Of a DNA stretch of 64,000 bases, positions 47,313 to 59,830 are shown piece after piece (positions within the stretch are counted from its first letter, which is position 1; every line of letters begins with the position of its first letter). A program made the translations under genes and the position numbers. The stretch comes from Atherinomorus stipes (Eukaryota > Chordata > Actinopteri > Atheriniformes > Atherinidae). The stretch spans positions 1,922,001-1,986,000 of the forward strand of contig JALJCO010003968.1 of assembly GCA_023101725.1 (NCBI GenBank), given 5' to 3'. The notes beneath the pieces are model-generated. The model ran no database searches and was not told the origin of the DNA. It saw only the letters and a list, made by a program, of their open reading frames with translations.

Positions 47313-49629
47313 ACACAAAATGATTTTGTCGCACTGAGCAATGTTTTATGGTTTTGGTTTAAATATACTCTTTGACTGTTACAAGATGTACATCCCTCCT
47401 CAGCAACAGCATCTCCTCTACTCTGCATTACCTTGGGTATGAGATTAAATATAGCTACTGTTATAGAAAGGTATTTATGTTGAAATGTGTCCAAATGCCT
47501 TTACAATAGTTTGGATTAAGAGGGAAATAATTTGTTGACACCTGATAAAGAAGGCAAAAAATCCACTCTCTTTAACTGAAATTACTCAGTTGCTGGGTTA
47601 TTTCCCTCTACATAACAGCATAATTTCCACTGTAAGGGAAAATACTTCAGATTGACTGTGTTTGTCAAGACTGATAACATCAGTGAAACATTGAAAATGA
47701 TCAAAACTGATTCACAGACAGCAGGAAAACTAACCGTTAAATTTTATTTAAACACGTAGCTTGTGCATCTCCATGAGATGTGAACAATCACAATCAATTT
47801 AAGAGGAATTAAGAGCAATTAGACTCATGCTCTCATGCATATGCATATGCTCTGAAGGGGAAGCAGTTTATTCAAATGTGACTTTATCTTCATTTAGCAG
47901 CATCAGTTTCCCAAGCCAAGCTCTTTCAACTGTCAGAAATGAACCATCTTGCCTCTTTAAAGTTACAACCGATTGGAGTTCCAAGGATGAGCATCAGGAC
48001 AGCCCTCAGCATTTCATTTTACCTCTCATTTTTTTCTGTTTATTCCCCTGCAAGAAACAGATGTCATGATGAATGGTGAGGCAGTCTGCTCTCGACAAGA
48101 GAAATGATTTCTTTCCTGTAAAGCAAGTCATTGACTTGAGAGGGCACATTCTCATGTGATGTGCCCTGAAAGCTCATTATTATGTCATGAAAGTGTGTTT
48201 TTCACACTTATGAATCCATCTGTGATGATGAATCAAAGCGCTTTTTCCAAAGAGCTTTGCATCTTTGGACACAATATTGCACCTTTCCATATAGCACATA
48301 TGCTCATCAAAGCTCTAAACAGATCAAACCAGTTAGAAGAGATTTACAATATCATGTAACTGAAACCGAAATTTAATTAATTTTTACTTTCTTTTTTGTG
48401 TTCTGATAATAGTGTAAACTGCATGTCACACCCAGAATCTTTATAAAATGTACAATTGTGTCATGTATCATACATAAACAACATGAAGCAATGAACATCA
48501 TTCCTCCGACATGTGTCCAGTATGCATTAGCTCCTGTGATTTTCATTCTGAAGACAAGCCATGACAAGTAACATAACATTAAAATAACATATGGAATCCT
48601 CTTAAAGACCCATGGTAATTACCTGTCATGCTTGACAGCTGTTCCGGGAACAGTGAGATACAGATATTACACGACTATGCATACATATAGAAATATTTGT
48701 CATTTTACAGCAGGTTTTATTCATAAATCAAGTTTAAAAAGTAGCCCACAAATGAAAGTTTCCAAATGTTTCATTAAAGCTCAGTTTCAAAAACACCAAT
48801 TCTCCAAGTCAAATGGGTCAGCACTTTGCTTCAGTATCAGTTTCATCTTTGTTTCAGAATACTTTCAGCACGGATTGAGCTACAGTATGATCAATGCCAG
48901 ATTGTAACTTATTTTTAGAGAGCAATGGTGCCATCAAAGGGAAAGTAGTTGATTAGGTATTATGAAGACCTCACTTAAGGATGACTGAGTTTAGGTCAGA
49001 CCTGTGGAGATGGGCCTGTACAGCTTCAACTGCTTCCATTCTAATGCAGAGAACCTACAATAAATACAAGCTCACGGGCAGGATTCAGGTTGATGTGACT
49101 ATAAGGTCTTTAATTCTAAGAGGCTCGATAGCAAAAGACATCCAAAACAGAAATACTAGACAGGAAAGACAAGGGTTTGGCAATGAACAAAAGAAATCAA
49201 TGAGTATTTTTACTGTGGGAACTAATTACAAATAGGAACAAGTGTGGTAATCAGGAAACAGACTACAGGTAAGTGATTCAGAGCAAGAGGTAAACTAACA
49301 CACAAAGGGATGAATTCAGAAGCAATTCAAACTAGAATATAAATTAAATCGTTACTGTTTATATGGTCATAAAAGTCCTGGGTAAAGGGAGAGAAAGAGA
49401 GAGCAAGTAGGCTACTCTAGTATTTTTCTCAGACTTGGACAGTAGCTATAGTGCATTTCTCACTACAGCTCCAACAAGCCTAGAACTGTTAAAAAAGCTT
49501 TTGCAACTGCTAAGCGAACTTACTACGGAAAACTAACTAAGATCACACTGGTTTGCTGTTAAAAAGATATAACCTATCAACGTAATCAAAGCATTTCAAG
49601 GCTGATAAAAAAAACAAAAAAACGATTCG
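47313..49629. other. No gene seen; contains candidate enhancer
   Basis: No transposon was recognised except a possible repeat fragment at 49040-49320 similar in style to 1-240. The block 47750-48200 is listed separately. Confidence 0.4.
47750..48200. promoter_or_regulatory. Candidate conserved enhancer with overlapping octamer-like sites
   Basis: Repeat-free block with CATGCATATGCATATGC (47834-47850), an array of overlapping POU/octamer half-sites (ATGCATAT). TAATTGCT-like complements, AATTTAAGAGGAATTAAGAG and a CATGAGATGTGAACAATCAC segment (SOX-like ACAAT) are nearby. It lies 15 kb downstream of the homeobox gene and 2 kb before the putative chst15 promoter. The function is inferred from motif clustering only. 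Confidence 0.3.
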
Positions 49630-49946
49630 ATCTGGTGCTGATCACTCTTGCGCTGCTCCACATGCGTACCTCCCCCTTTTCCCTTCCTCTCCTCTCTGTG
49701 GCGCGCGGGGGAGCTCACAATCTGATGGAGACGTACCCACGACAAATCGCGGTCGGCGTTTATCAGCACGAACATCGTTCGCACTGAGGATAAAACAACG
49801 GTTCGTCCTAACACCTGTCAAACTCCGCTGATTCCTTCTACCGGTGGTCTCTGGGGTATTTGCTCTTGCGCAGCTGCGTAAGAGACGCATTAAAAAACAA
49901 AACAAAAAAGCACCAAAAACCCAGCAATAAACGAGTCAACTTCAAA
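49630..49946 (+). promoter_or_regulatory. chst15: Putative chst15 promoter and non-coding first exon
   Basis: A compact CpG-rich block (GTGGCGCGCGGGGGAGC, AAATCGCGGTCGGCG, CATCGTTCGC, TGCGCAGCTGCGTAAGAGACGC) in CpG-poor surroundings ends with CAACTTCAAA followed by GTAAGTATTT, a strong donor at 49947. No long ORF uses it. The next downstream + strand gene is chst15, whose coding exon is preceded by an acceptor at 63144, so a 13.2-kb first intron is plausible. It could instead belong to another transcript. Confidence 0.42.
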
Positions 49947-52479
49947 GTAAGTATTTCCTTTTTCTAATCACACACACACGCACACACACACAAAGAGTGA
50001 TGTAGAGTAATTCCTGTAGATTAAGTTAATGATCCTGATTCTGACATTGGCTACTTTGTTTCATTATAAAACTTTTACTCGTTTTATTGCCTACTAATTA
50101 CAGTAATCTTATGTGGTAAAGACTTAACTGACAGTGTCATATTTATGTCTGTGAAATAACAGTCCTTATGCAGACACTTCATGTTTATAAATACATGATC
50201 AAAACAGTGCAAACAAATTATCTGTGCATCCAAATATGACAAATAATGTTCCTAAAGAAAAGACCTCTATGGCTTCAAACTAACCCACTCTTACTGAACA
50301 GCTGCAGAACGTCTCTGTGACATTTTATCTTGGGAGCTGATTTACCAGAAACACTGATATACAAACGGCACTTTGTAATGAGACAAAGATGAGCTGTAAA
50401 CATTTGTCTGCATGCCCCGAAAGTCGTGTGCTTATCCTGTAATTATTACTCACATTAATGTAGCTTAAGCAAATTCCTGTCATCATACTTAAATTGCTTT
50501 TTCTATTGCATCTCATGATACAAGCCAACTTGTATGTTCTTTTTTCCACCCTCTTTCAAGGGTTTAAAGTCTGAAGTGAGATCTGTGGATGTGTAAGACG
50601 TTTGTGCGCACACTATATCTGCTTGACATTTAGGTCATTTTCCTCCAGTTTCCAGTCTGTCAAATGGGCTGCAGCTCTGCTCGGAAGGCAGAGTCGAGGA
50701 AGGCAGGTGACCTTTGGACAAACCAGCCTCTAAGGAGTTTCAGTGCAGCTCCTAAATCTTTTTTTTTTTCCCCTCTTCTTTTTGTCAATTGGAGGAAGAA
50801 AGGGTTGAAGCTTAGTGTAAGGGGAGGACATAGATATGGTGTTGTTTCTCTGAACACACCCAAGGTAAAGCTCAACATGCCTGCTGCACTCTTGCAGCCT
50901 GTCTGGCCTGCTGGGCAGGGAGGTTTTAGGTTGCCCACTCTAACCTTTTTGTGGAACAAATGTGTGGTGCTGCTGCTGAGATGTCAAAGCCATGCTTCTT
51001 TTGGCAGGACTCAGTGTTCGCAACCTTAGGCAATGCTTGAAGTATGAGAGTGGAGAAGGATGAGATACATCATATAAGAATGTTTAGACTTAACTCTGGG
51101 GGTCCACCACAAATGGAAGAAAATCATTCTGTAATAAAGTATTACATGTAGGAATGTGGGTGGACTTCATGATACTGAAGTGTTTTGGCAGCATCTCAGT
51201 GTTTCTATTTCAAGAGTTGGTCATTTTTAACCTAAGATGACAACAAGATTCAGTAAAACAAGACAACTCTGTATTATTTCTAACATGAAAACAGCTTTTG
51301 AAAAGATGATTCACCTGTCATTATCTTGTTGTGTTCCTGCTGCTGAGCAATTTTCCTGATGGTTGATGTTTTCAGAAGAATTTTTCTTTGGTTTTCACTT
51401 TCATCCGATGATGTGTTCTTTGAGCATCATATTCACCACAAAGCTTTTCACTTCAGTGTGTTCTGTTCTTTGTCTTTTCAAATTGAGTTGCGTGATTGAA
51501 TACAGATTTATCACAACACTAATACTGTTGCAAGTTATGTTATTGCTGAAGTAAAGAAGTCTTGATGTGCTGTATGACTGCTGTTGCGTGTGCTTTGCCT
51601 GATTTGCATAAGGCATTCGCACAGGATCTTTACAGTTATCCTTGGAATCTGGTGTTCAGCTGTTGGCTGCTTAGGTCTTTTTTGTCACATAATGTGGCCT
51701 CTGTGGTTCCCCTTTTGTTTGAGTGCATCCTTCAGATGATCAGTAAGGTTGGATCTGAGGAGTTCCGGTTCAGGTCAGGGGCTATACCATGTGGGCGTTT
51801 GTTTGGTCTACAGTAGTGTTTAGGGGAAGGTGTGGTGAAGTAACATTCTGATCCAAAGTTTCCAAGCAGAACATGGAATCATGATGTGATAATTTTTAAT
51901 TAAGTCATCTGGCTTTAATGCTGCTTTCTGGTCCGTGTGAGTACTCAGTTCATAACTGAAGTGGCCTATCTGGACTTTGGGCAGTGAGTAGGCGTTCCAG
52001 TCAGAAAGGCTGATCACTTGGGGTGTTTTCATACAGGACCTTATTAGGTCGACCTATTATTAGTCGTACTGTACAAGCTAAGTAATTAAATAGTATCGAT
52101 TTGCTAACAATTCGGCATAAAATAAGTTTGTACTCCTCACCCCTTTAAAGATGTGTAAATTGAATATATGTTCTTGATTTGTTTTCTATCTTTGTTTTTC
52201 TAATTTCTTTTATTGATTAGGCCGTTTCATTTATGTATGATTTTTGCTTTGTTTTACATGTCCGAAATACATGCTCAAACACCAGAAATATCTCTATTGT
52301 TATTGGTGATTCATAAAATCTTTACGCACGTCAAAAGCGGGGGTAAGGAAAAAGACACGGCCTGAAAACAGACACGATATACTGTATTACAGTAAAACTC
52401 ATCAGCACGCAAATTTCAAAAACACGTCTTTTCGATGTAAGTAGCATCCTATATCTATGCTCGTTTATCTCACTTATGA
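49947..52479. other. Putative first intron of chst15, part 1
   Basis: (CA)n at 49969-49992 and a T-run at 50759-50769. A possible short exon at 50664-50706 is listed separately. No transposon and no other coding signal were recognised. Confidence 0.4.
50664..50706 (+). CDS. Possible short first coding exon with a myristoylation-like N-terminus
   Basis: ATG at 50664 opens MGCSSARKAESRKA, a Gly2-Cys3 start followed by Ser and basic residues, as in dually acylated membrane proteins. It is followed by AAGGCAG and GTGACC, a plausible donor at 50707 (phase 1). CATTTTCCTCCAG and TTTCCAG just upstream are possible acceptors. The frame stays open to 51029, but that part looks non-coding. I do not recognise the protein, and no following exon was found. 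It may be chance. Confidence 0.2.
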
Positions 52480-53130
52480 ACAGGTGAGTGAACGGAGCTG
52501 GCGACTGGTCCAAGATGGCGGCCCCACGGCTCGTCAGCTCTTAAGGCGGCAGCGGTCAATGCTGCTTGTAGTCTATTATTTCTATGCAGATTGTACTGAC
52601 ACAATTTCCAAGTGCACCCGGAACCTTAGTGGACGGTCTGTCCAGTAAAGTGTCCGGGCGGCAGCCGCAGATTCTACTGCTATATTTGCAGCTGTATTTG
52701 GTCATTGAATTAGTATGAAAATAATATCTTTTGGACGTTTCAAAATAGTTATCGATTCGGGGCGTGCACCATTGTGATCGATTTAATAATGAATTGGTAC
52801 ACTCCTATTGTAATATTTCTTGTTGTTATTACAATCTCGGTAAACGGTTGAACAGCTGTGAGATTTTTTAAATATGGCGGGGCTGGAAGAAGTGGAGCTC
52901 ACACAAGGGGTGCGGCTTGCCAGTTCTACCAATCACCAAACACCTACGTATTTCAGTTCCTATGGAACCCCAAAAGACCCTGCCTCGGAGTAGGAGCTAA
53001 AAAGGTTATAGGAACTGAGGTCCGAGGTCCCTTGTTCCTATATGTCCGAATGCGCAAAAAAAAACGGCCCGATTCCCGAAAAGGTTAAAGGAACTGAAAA
53101 AGGTTCCTACAGTCCGAAAGCGCCTCATGT
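52480..53130. repeat. GC-richer block, possibly a decayed DNA transposon
   Basis: Contains GGTCCAAGATGGCGGCCCC (52509-52527) and later AAATATGGCGGGGC, with paired phrases AGTTCCTATGGAACC and GGAACTGAAAAAGGTTCC (in part) and GGTTATAGGAACTGAGGTCC. The CpG content and repeated GGAACT/AGTTCC words differ from the flanks. I could not define ends or a class. Confidence 0.25.
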
Positions 53131-54699
53131 CAGGTTAGTGAAGTTTAGTGGAAAACAACTAGACAAGAATTCTGCACAAACTGCTGTTTTGAAAAACTGT
53201 AGAAACATATATTTTTTTCATAAGATTAGCCCAGTCGTGCAATTTTTACAGTTTTCATCACAAAACAACAGAACTAGTCTTGAAAATGAAAGTCCTGAAA
53301 CCTTCCCCAGTCCAGCGCTGATTCAGACCAATATGACTCAAGCTACTTTAGAAATCAAGTTCATTGTAAAGTCTGTTAAAACACGTTGATCAACTTCTCT
53401 TTGCCAAAGTTAATGCTTGCACACTTACTCAAAATGCTTACACAGAGAAAGCTAGTTTAATTGGATACATATGTTCTGTAGCCTTTAATCCTGTATGAGT
53501 CACCAGGAAAGACAAATATTGTCTGCAATGAATGAGAGCATTATAATCTGGGATCAGGCAGTCTTAAAGTGAAACAGTAGCTCTTCTAAAGACATGTTTA
53601 TAAGGTTTATGGCACATAAAAATCCCAAACAGAAGGTAAAGATTTAAAATTTAGATTTCTTCCTCCCCGCTTAAGTGTAACGGCCTTTTTTTTAATTTAA
53701 GAAATCAAATATGTTGACTTTTTAGTTCGCGAGAGATGGTAACAAGCACAGGCATGCTGCTACAAGTTTTGTAGGAACATTTTGTGCATGCTAAAAGGAT
53801 TTAGAGAACTTTTGTAATTCCTTTCTGTAACAGAACTATGTCTTCACGCACAATCAAAAGCTGTTCAGCAGCACTGACAAATGCTTTCTTCAGGTGTGTT
53901 TGATCAGCACACTTTGCTGCTGTGAAAGACAAGGTCACAACTCAACACGGGACTTGTCATGTTCACGAAATATTAAAAGCTCCAGCTAAAATCCAAAAGT
54001 TAAAACCAACCTCAGGTTATTCTCACAATCAGCCCAATGTGTTAACAGCCTTCAACACCCTTGTACCTAAGAATTAAACCTTCTGCCATGATGTTACACA
54101 TAACACCTGATATCTAATCCCCATGTTTTTTTTTTGTTTTTTTTTTTTTTTTTTCTTTAGGTTTTTTTTATAACTAAAAATGAGGGGATCTTTCAGGAAA
54201 TGAGGATAGGAACTCATTGTTTGGTCACAGCAAAAGGTGCTGTGTAACTTATTGGTGGTAATAAAGAGCTACAGTACATGGCTGCCTGCGAGGGTTTACT
54301 CCACAATAATGATAACAGAGCTATGGCCTCCTTCAAACTGTAAATAGCTTGAGTTGTTTTTTTCTTGGGAGGAGAGCCTTTGGGAAGAGAGTTGGTCCAA
54401 AGTGGGTGGTATAATACAGTGCCAAAATCTGGACGGCCGTGGAAGCCTGAATAAACTTTTGTTGTTGTGTTAAGCGTCTGGTGAACCATTCATTTGTAAT
54501 CACTGGACCACCACTGTGAGATAAAGTCTTTGCATCCTGGTTCCTTCAATGTATCCATGTGGCTAAGAAGCTGATATTTAGATTCTACTGTATTTTAAAC
54601 TACACTAATTTCCAAAGGTAATTCAGAAAAGGTAGCAAATAATGTCAGACCATTAACTGTTAAAGTGCAGTGGCCAGAATTCAAGCTGTCATAACCCTG
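53131..54699. other. No gene seen
   Basis: Spacer with a long T-rich tract at 54125-54165. ORFs below 95 codons only. Confidence 0.5.
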
Positions 54700-55210
54700 T
54701 TATTGGCCTTTTCCACTGCACATTTTTGTAACCCTTCCACGGCACGGCACGCTTTATTTGTGTTTCTTTTGGGAAAACCTGTTATGAGCTGATACGATTT
54801 TACGCACCAATTTTAGAGCTAGCTCTAACCGTGCTGAACCTACACAAAACTTGATGTATCTATGGCTGTCCACTGATTGGTCAAAGGAAATTGTCGCCAT
54901 ACCTTATTTCGCCTCGCCTCTTCTAAAAAAATCTGGCTCTGTTTTCAGTGACAACAAGTCACAGAGAAAACAACAGCAGTAACACCTCGATATCATCGAA
55001 TGCCTCCATTGTTGTTTCTACTTTACTGACCACCGCGTGGCATGGCAATGACATCACAGCAGTCTCGAGCGTGCCTACTCCACCCACGTCCAAATCGTAG
55101 ACTACGACTTCTCCTGTGTGGAAACAAAAACCATCCTGGTCGTCTTTAGCGTGTGGTGCTGTACTGTGCTGTAACGTGCCCTGTGCAGCTGCAATAGAAA
55201 AGGCCCATTA
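54700..55210. mobile_element. Harbinger-type MITE with TTA target duplication
   Basis: The left end TTGGCCTTTTCCACTGCACA (from 54703) pairs with the complement of the right end (TGGGCCTTTTCTATTGCAGC). TTA lies at both junctions (54700-54702, 55208-55210), the three-base target of PIF/Harbinger elements. Inside, the G/C-containing GGCACGGCACGC and its inverted-side partner CAGTACAGCACC extend the similarity. There is no ORF. Confidence 0.72.
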
Positions 55211-58206
55211 GAGTATCAGGCTCCAGGCTGACCCCAAATGCACCATATGTCTTCAGACATTCTCACTCCTTTTCCTGGCACTCATTAAACAGCAACATTT
55301 CAGATGTTTTGTTTCTGTTAATTACACATTGGGTTTAAAGTTCTGCTGTAGGAAACCACTTGGTGCTATAAGAAAAAGTTAGTGTGAAGATATACGCTGA
55401 CCTGAATCCACAAATACAACATGTAATGAAAGACTATATCTGCACTCCAGATGTCAATGTAGACATCTGGTGAAGCAAGGTTTAATATCATGCTATTTAA
55501 AGTGTGTGTTTCTTTTGTTTAGACTATGTTTTTACTTCAATAACCTGCTTATTTAATAGTCATTCTCCCTTGACATAAATTCATCTTTTCTTTTAGTGGG
55601 AAGTGAAAAGGAAAGGGAGGAGTAGCCCGGCACTCTGTGTGGGATTAAGGTAGTTTCCTGTTGCTCTTGGGATATATATTTTTTTAACTTCCTGTAAAGA
55701 TTTCATTCACACTCCATCAGTGAAAAGGGGTCTTAGAAAGAAAGAAACCTGATATACTACTGAGTACCTCCCAGCATGAAGCACTGTTGTTGTAATTCTT
55801 CTATATTACTTTGACTTTTGATTTCTTTTTCTTCCACACAGAATGTTTTATGTTTCCCTCAGTTTGGGATCCCATCTGTCTTTGTTTGACTTCCCCATCA
55901 ACGTGGAGGTTGTTTTATTTCCTTTTGTGGCATCAGATTTTTCTTGTCCTCCCCCTTCTTTTTCCAGTCCTGGGACGTAGCCAAGTTCCAGTCACAGTGT
56001 ACTGTTAAGGGTCAGTATGTGCTTACACACTTATAAACATGAAGACATGGTTTAAACATGTTTCAGGAGAGGTAAAAATATGTGTGTATAGTGCATACTG
56101 TCTTCTCTCTTTAACTCTTTAGGTATCAGGTTCTCAAGGCTCCATGGGGGTGCTTATCAGTTGCTGTGCAGCTGCTGTCATTGCTTCGCTGGATGAGATC
56201 TGTCTGCATCATGTTGTCTTGTATGCAAGATGGTCAGCATCTGATTGGTTTGCTCTGGTGCATTTAAGTTGCTGATGACTGCATTTTGTGAATGGACAAA
56301 AACTTTGATATGACATAACCTGCCTTCCCCCCCCCCCCAAAAAAGCAGATTTTTCTAGCAAAAAATCAATAATGAAGGTGAAAGCCTATCTGATCTGCAA
56401 AATGTCATGGTGAGCACATTCACTTTGTAATATGTCACCCAGAGAAAAAGACACACAGCATACGCTTGTAGCTTAGCAGTTATAATTGTTCAAATGTGTC
56501 AGTAGCATAATTGGTTGTTTTCCAAATGAGACACAGCTGTGGACTCTGTGCAGCTGGAGCTGATTAAAAATAACAAGCTTCATCATTTGTCCATTTTGAA
56601 GCTACAACTACTGATAAGGTGAGCAACTGCAGCATATTGTCATTTTTAATTTGTGACAAAAGTAAGAATTAGTTTGCAGCATTTCTGACCATTTCTGATC
56701 ATCTCTAGCATATAGATACTAATCTGACGAACATAAAACACACAGGGAGTGCTTTAGCACAAACTTCTTTTGCCTCCACATACAGTAACGTAATCTAACG
56801 GCTGCAAGAACTGACTGGAGGGAACAAATTGTTTATTTTAATAGTTTGTCACAAATTTTGGCATCAGACATTTGGTTTACATTGTGATACACTGCACTGT
56901 GGTAACATCTGCACAGTGGCAAGTGAAATCAAAGCTGCGTCTTAAGTTGTTCATCCTGAGCTTCAGTGCATTGAACAGTGCAGAGACTAATGAGAGTGCA
57001 GAGGCAGTTTTATGATTAAATCTTTGAAGCTTTCTTCCTGATTATGCTCAACCTGATGCAGCTTACTTGGTTACATTGATCCATATCAAAACTGAAAGAC
57101 AACAGGATATTTTTTACTTGTTTGTATTTTTTTTTTTTTTAGATAAATCTTTCTGCAATTATATATATTTTTTAGTCAAAATAGACACAAATCTGCATGA
57201 CACAGCAAATGTGATTTACTTTAATCAGCTGAACTTAGGTTAAAAAAACTTTTAGAGGGATAAAAGTCATAGAGTCAAATACAAAATCTGTATTAGTTCA
57301 TTATGGGAACAGTGTCCTACTGTAGAGAGTTTTGTGAGAACAAAATCTATAATCTAAGCTTATACTGTTCTGAATAAAGCCAATATTTAAATAAGAAGGG
57401 TGGTCATAAAGATATAGAAGTAAAACTCAGTTGAAGTGGAAATAAAATGGCTGAATCTCAGCCCATATAAAATCACCAGATTTTATGACAATTTGCACAT
57501 TAGCTAATCTAAGCTACATTTTGTACAAAAGACATGTTTTGACTTCAGGATGGGGCCAGTAGGACAGTGTCCAAACTGAAAAGGCTCTTCCTGTGAGTGT
57601 TTTTTGTTCTGGAATTCCATGTCAATCTCCCAGTTTGTTTTCTCTTCTGGGGAAGAAAAAAAAAAAAAAAAAAACTTGGCCAGGGTCAGGAAATCAGTGA
57701 AAACACAATTGTTAATCCTCCTGGGTCTTTGAATTTCTAGGCTTGTAGAAATCTAACCAGCAGGTGTAGTAATAAGCTGATTTGCTCTAGATAAGGAAGT
57801 GAACATCTGTAATTGTTTCTGCCCTAGATTGATCATCACTGGACTAGAGATGAAATGGAAATGGATCAGTGTGGTAATACTTGTGCTAATGCTAGTCTGG
57901 ACTAGCTTGATGCCAAAACTGAATTACTGTCTAAATATATACATATATCTATCTAAACATTTATAGTGATTCCAAATTAGTGTTGAACTTGGGTATAATG
58001 ACCTCAAGTCTATCCAGCAACCTCCCATTAGTTAATCACAACAAAGTTATGCTGGAACATTTGGGACTTCTAATAAGTTCCAAATGCTCATGGATCAGGC
58101 CACACCAAAGGACACTATTTGTGTCTTGTAGAAAAAGCTTTCAGTGCACAGGGCTGAGATGGGTTGGTGTGTCCAGGAGCAGATTCTGGTTTAAATATGC
58201 ACTGCT
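55211..58206. other. No gene seen in about 3 kb
   Basis: Homopolymer tracts: C-run 56327-56338, T-run 57127-57140, A-run 57656-57674. The rest is unique-looking AT-rich intron or spacer. Confidence 0.5.
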
Positions 58207-58566
58207 GCTATGATTTGTCGATTAATTGACTAATTATCAACTATCAAAATAGTCTGCAACTAATTTAATAATCAACTAAATTGTTTATTGTTTACAAGCT
58301 TTGTTTTTCCTCTGAAATTTGCTAGTGTACCTTCTGCTGCCTTGCCTGCCTCCCTGTCTGGTCAGCTTTTCTTGAATTGTATTGACATGAACACAGACAG
58401 TACCAGTCAAAAGTTTGGACACGTTTTTCCATTAGATTCAATAAGAAAGTGTCCAAACGTTTGACTGGTACTGTAAATATGCTGCAATTTTTGTATGATC
58501 CCGTTAATAATCAAATAATCAGTGACTATTCGATTATCAAAATAAATGTTTGTGGCAGCCCTAATG
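58207..58566 (-). mobile_element. hAT-like MITE relic, interrupted by a small palindrome
   Basis: On the minus strand: TAGGGCTGCCACAAACATTT, then GATAATCGAATAGTCACTG at the start. The other end reads TTAGTTGCAGACTATTTTGA, TAGTTGATAATTAGTC, AATTAATCGACAAATCA. These are the two ends of a very common teleost element built of repeated TAATCG-type words. The middle holds unrelated sequence, including the palindrome at 58397-58475. No clear target duplication was found. Confidence 0.5.
58397..58475. mobile_element. 79-bp palindromic mini-MITE (Tc1-type ends)
   Basis: Left arm ACAGTACCAGTCAAAAGTTT then GGACAC; right arm GTGTCC then AAACGTTTGACTGGTACTGT. Arms of about 26 bases pair with one mismatch around a loop of about 27 bases. 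Nothing else remains, so it is probably the fused termini of a Tc1-type element with CAGTRCCAGTCAAA ends. Confidence 0.8.
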
Positions 58567-58734
58567 TGTACAGTTTAACACGGCTGGTTAACAGCCAGCA
58601 ACTCAACAACTCTCGTAGGGCTGCAGTTTGTGACAAATACTTTTAGTTCATGAATATATTTAGTTTAATCAGTATGCGTTTACTCTTGGTTTTGCTGAGT
58701 TAAATGAATAAGAGCTTACTGGCATTTTTTAACT

Positions 58735-59394
58735 TTAAAGGCAGGGTAGGGGATCTGGGAAAACAGTTCAAGCAAGGTACATGAAAAAAAATACACCCAC
58801 CTGAAGCCACGCCTCCAGTGTGCAGGAACGTGCACCCCAATGGTTCATGAGTGGTTCGCAGAAGACAACCGAAAACAGCTGAAAACAGCCAAGTGGCTAG
58901 CTTGTTAGCTAGCTAGTAAACAGCTGATTTACTGCATTTCTAAAGTATGAATTCGCTTACCTCCAATTCCTTCTGTGGTATAAAAAGTCCACACTGCAAA
59001 CGCCAGCGCTTCCACAACTTCATCCATATCTTTTTTTTTTTCTTTCAGAGCAAAAAGCTGGACAGATACAGTAACAGCTGCAACGAGTGGTCTGTTGCCA
59101 CGTTTGTTTACACTGTTGCGAGCACGGGGTGGGGGAGGTGGGGAGGTGGGGAGAAGGAGAGACCAACGACAGTTGAGTATGATGGACATATCATCATCTA
59201 ATTGTTAAGAATGGGGCATTTAAGACGATTGGATGGGGTTTTTTCAGTCCTTTCCATTCCACAGGTGACGAAATTTTTTCATTTTTGTGTCAGAGCATTT
59301 AATTTATTGGTTCCAATAAGGGTGTGAAGGAGATTTTAAACAATATAGTTAAAAAAAGAATGCTCCTGGTAAACATCACCCACCCTGGCTTTAA
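58735..59394. mobile_element. 652-bp TTAA-flanked MITE, long copy of the 45943 family
   Basis: Element 58739-59390, TTAA at 58735-58738 and 59391-59394. Left end AGGCAGGGTAGGGGATCTGG; right end CATCACCCACCCTGGCT (complement AGCCAGGGTGGGTGATG). The 99-bp element in the LINE RT keeps only its two ends. G-rich GGGGTGGGGGAGGTGGGGAG lies near 59128-59150 and short ORFs occur on both strands, without domains. Confidence 0.82.
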
Positions 59395-59489
59395 GTGACA
59401 CCTGCCATGAACTGCCAGTCTAAGCTATAGAAACTACGTATTTAGTTTATATTAACTGCTTTTTTTTTTTAACGAATTGTACAAGTAGG

Positions 59490-59520
<31 letters not shown>

Positions 59521-59748
59521 AAAACAAACAAAACAAAAACAAAACTGTTCTCCAAGATTTAGATAACCTAATAAGTTTACATTAACAATGGATGTTTGTC
59601 ACAAAAGACAGTTATATCCCACTCTGGCTTTGATGCCAAATTGAGATTGTCATTGTGCACACTTAGCATGAACGCAGTTTGATCAGTTTTATTTACTCAG
59701 GAGTTTGATAATGAGATTTTTTTTTTTAAACAGGCATTAATTCTCAAC

Positions 59749-59830
59749 AGGAATGAATGAATGAATGACATTTATTTATAAAGCACTTTTCATACAAGAA
59801 TAGCACAAAGTGCTTTACATATCAAAATCA
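59749..59830 (-). repeat. LINE 3'-tail fragment
   Basis: (GAAT)n, then ACATTTATTTATAAAGCACT, TTTCATACAAGAA, GCACAAAGTGCTTTACATAT. The complement matches the style of the LINE 3' end at 47244-47312 (GAAGCACTTTGTAA, GAAAAGTGCTATAAA). It is a short 5'-truncated copy on the minus strand. Confidence 0.6.
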
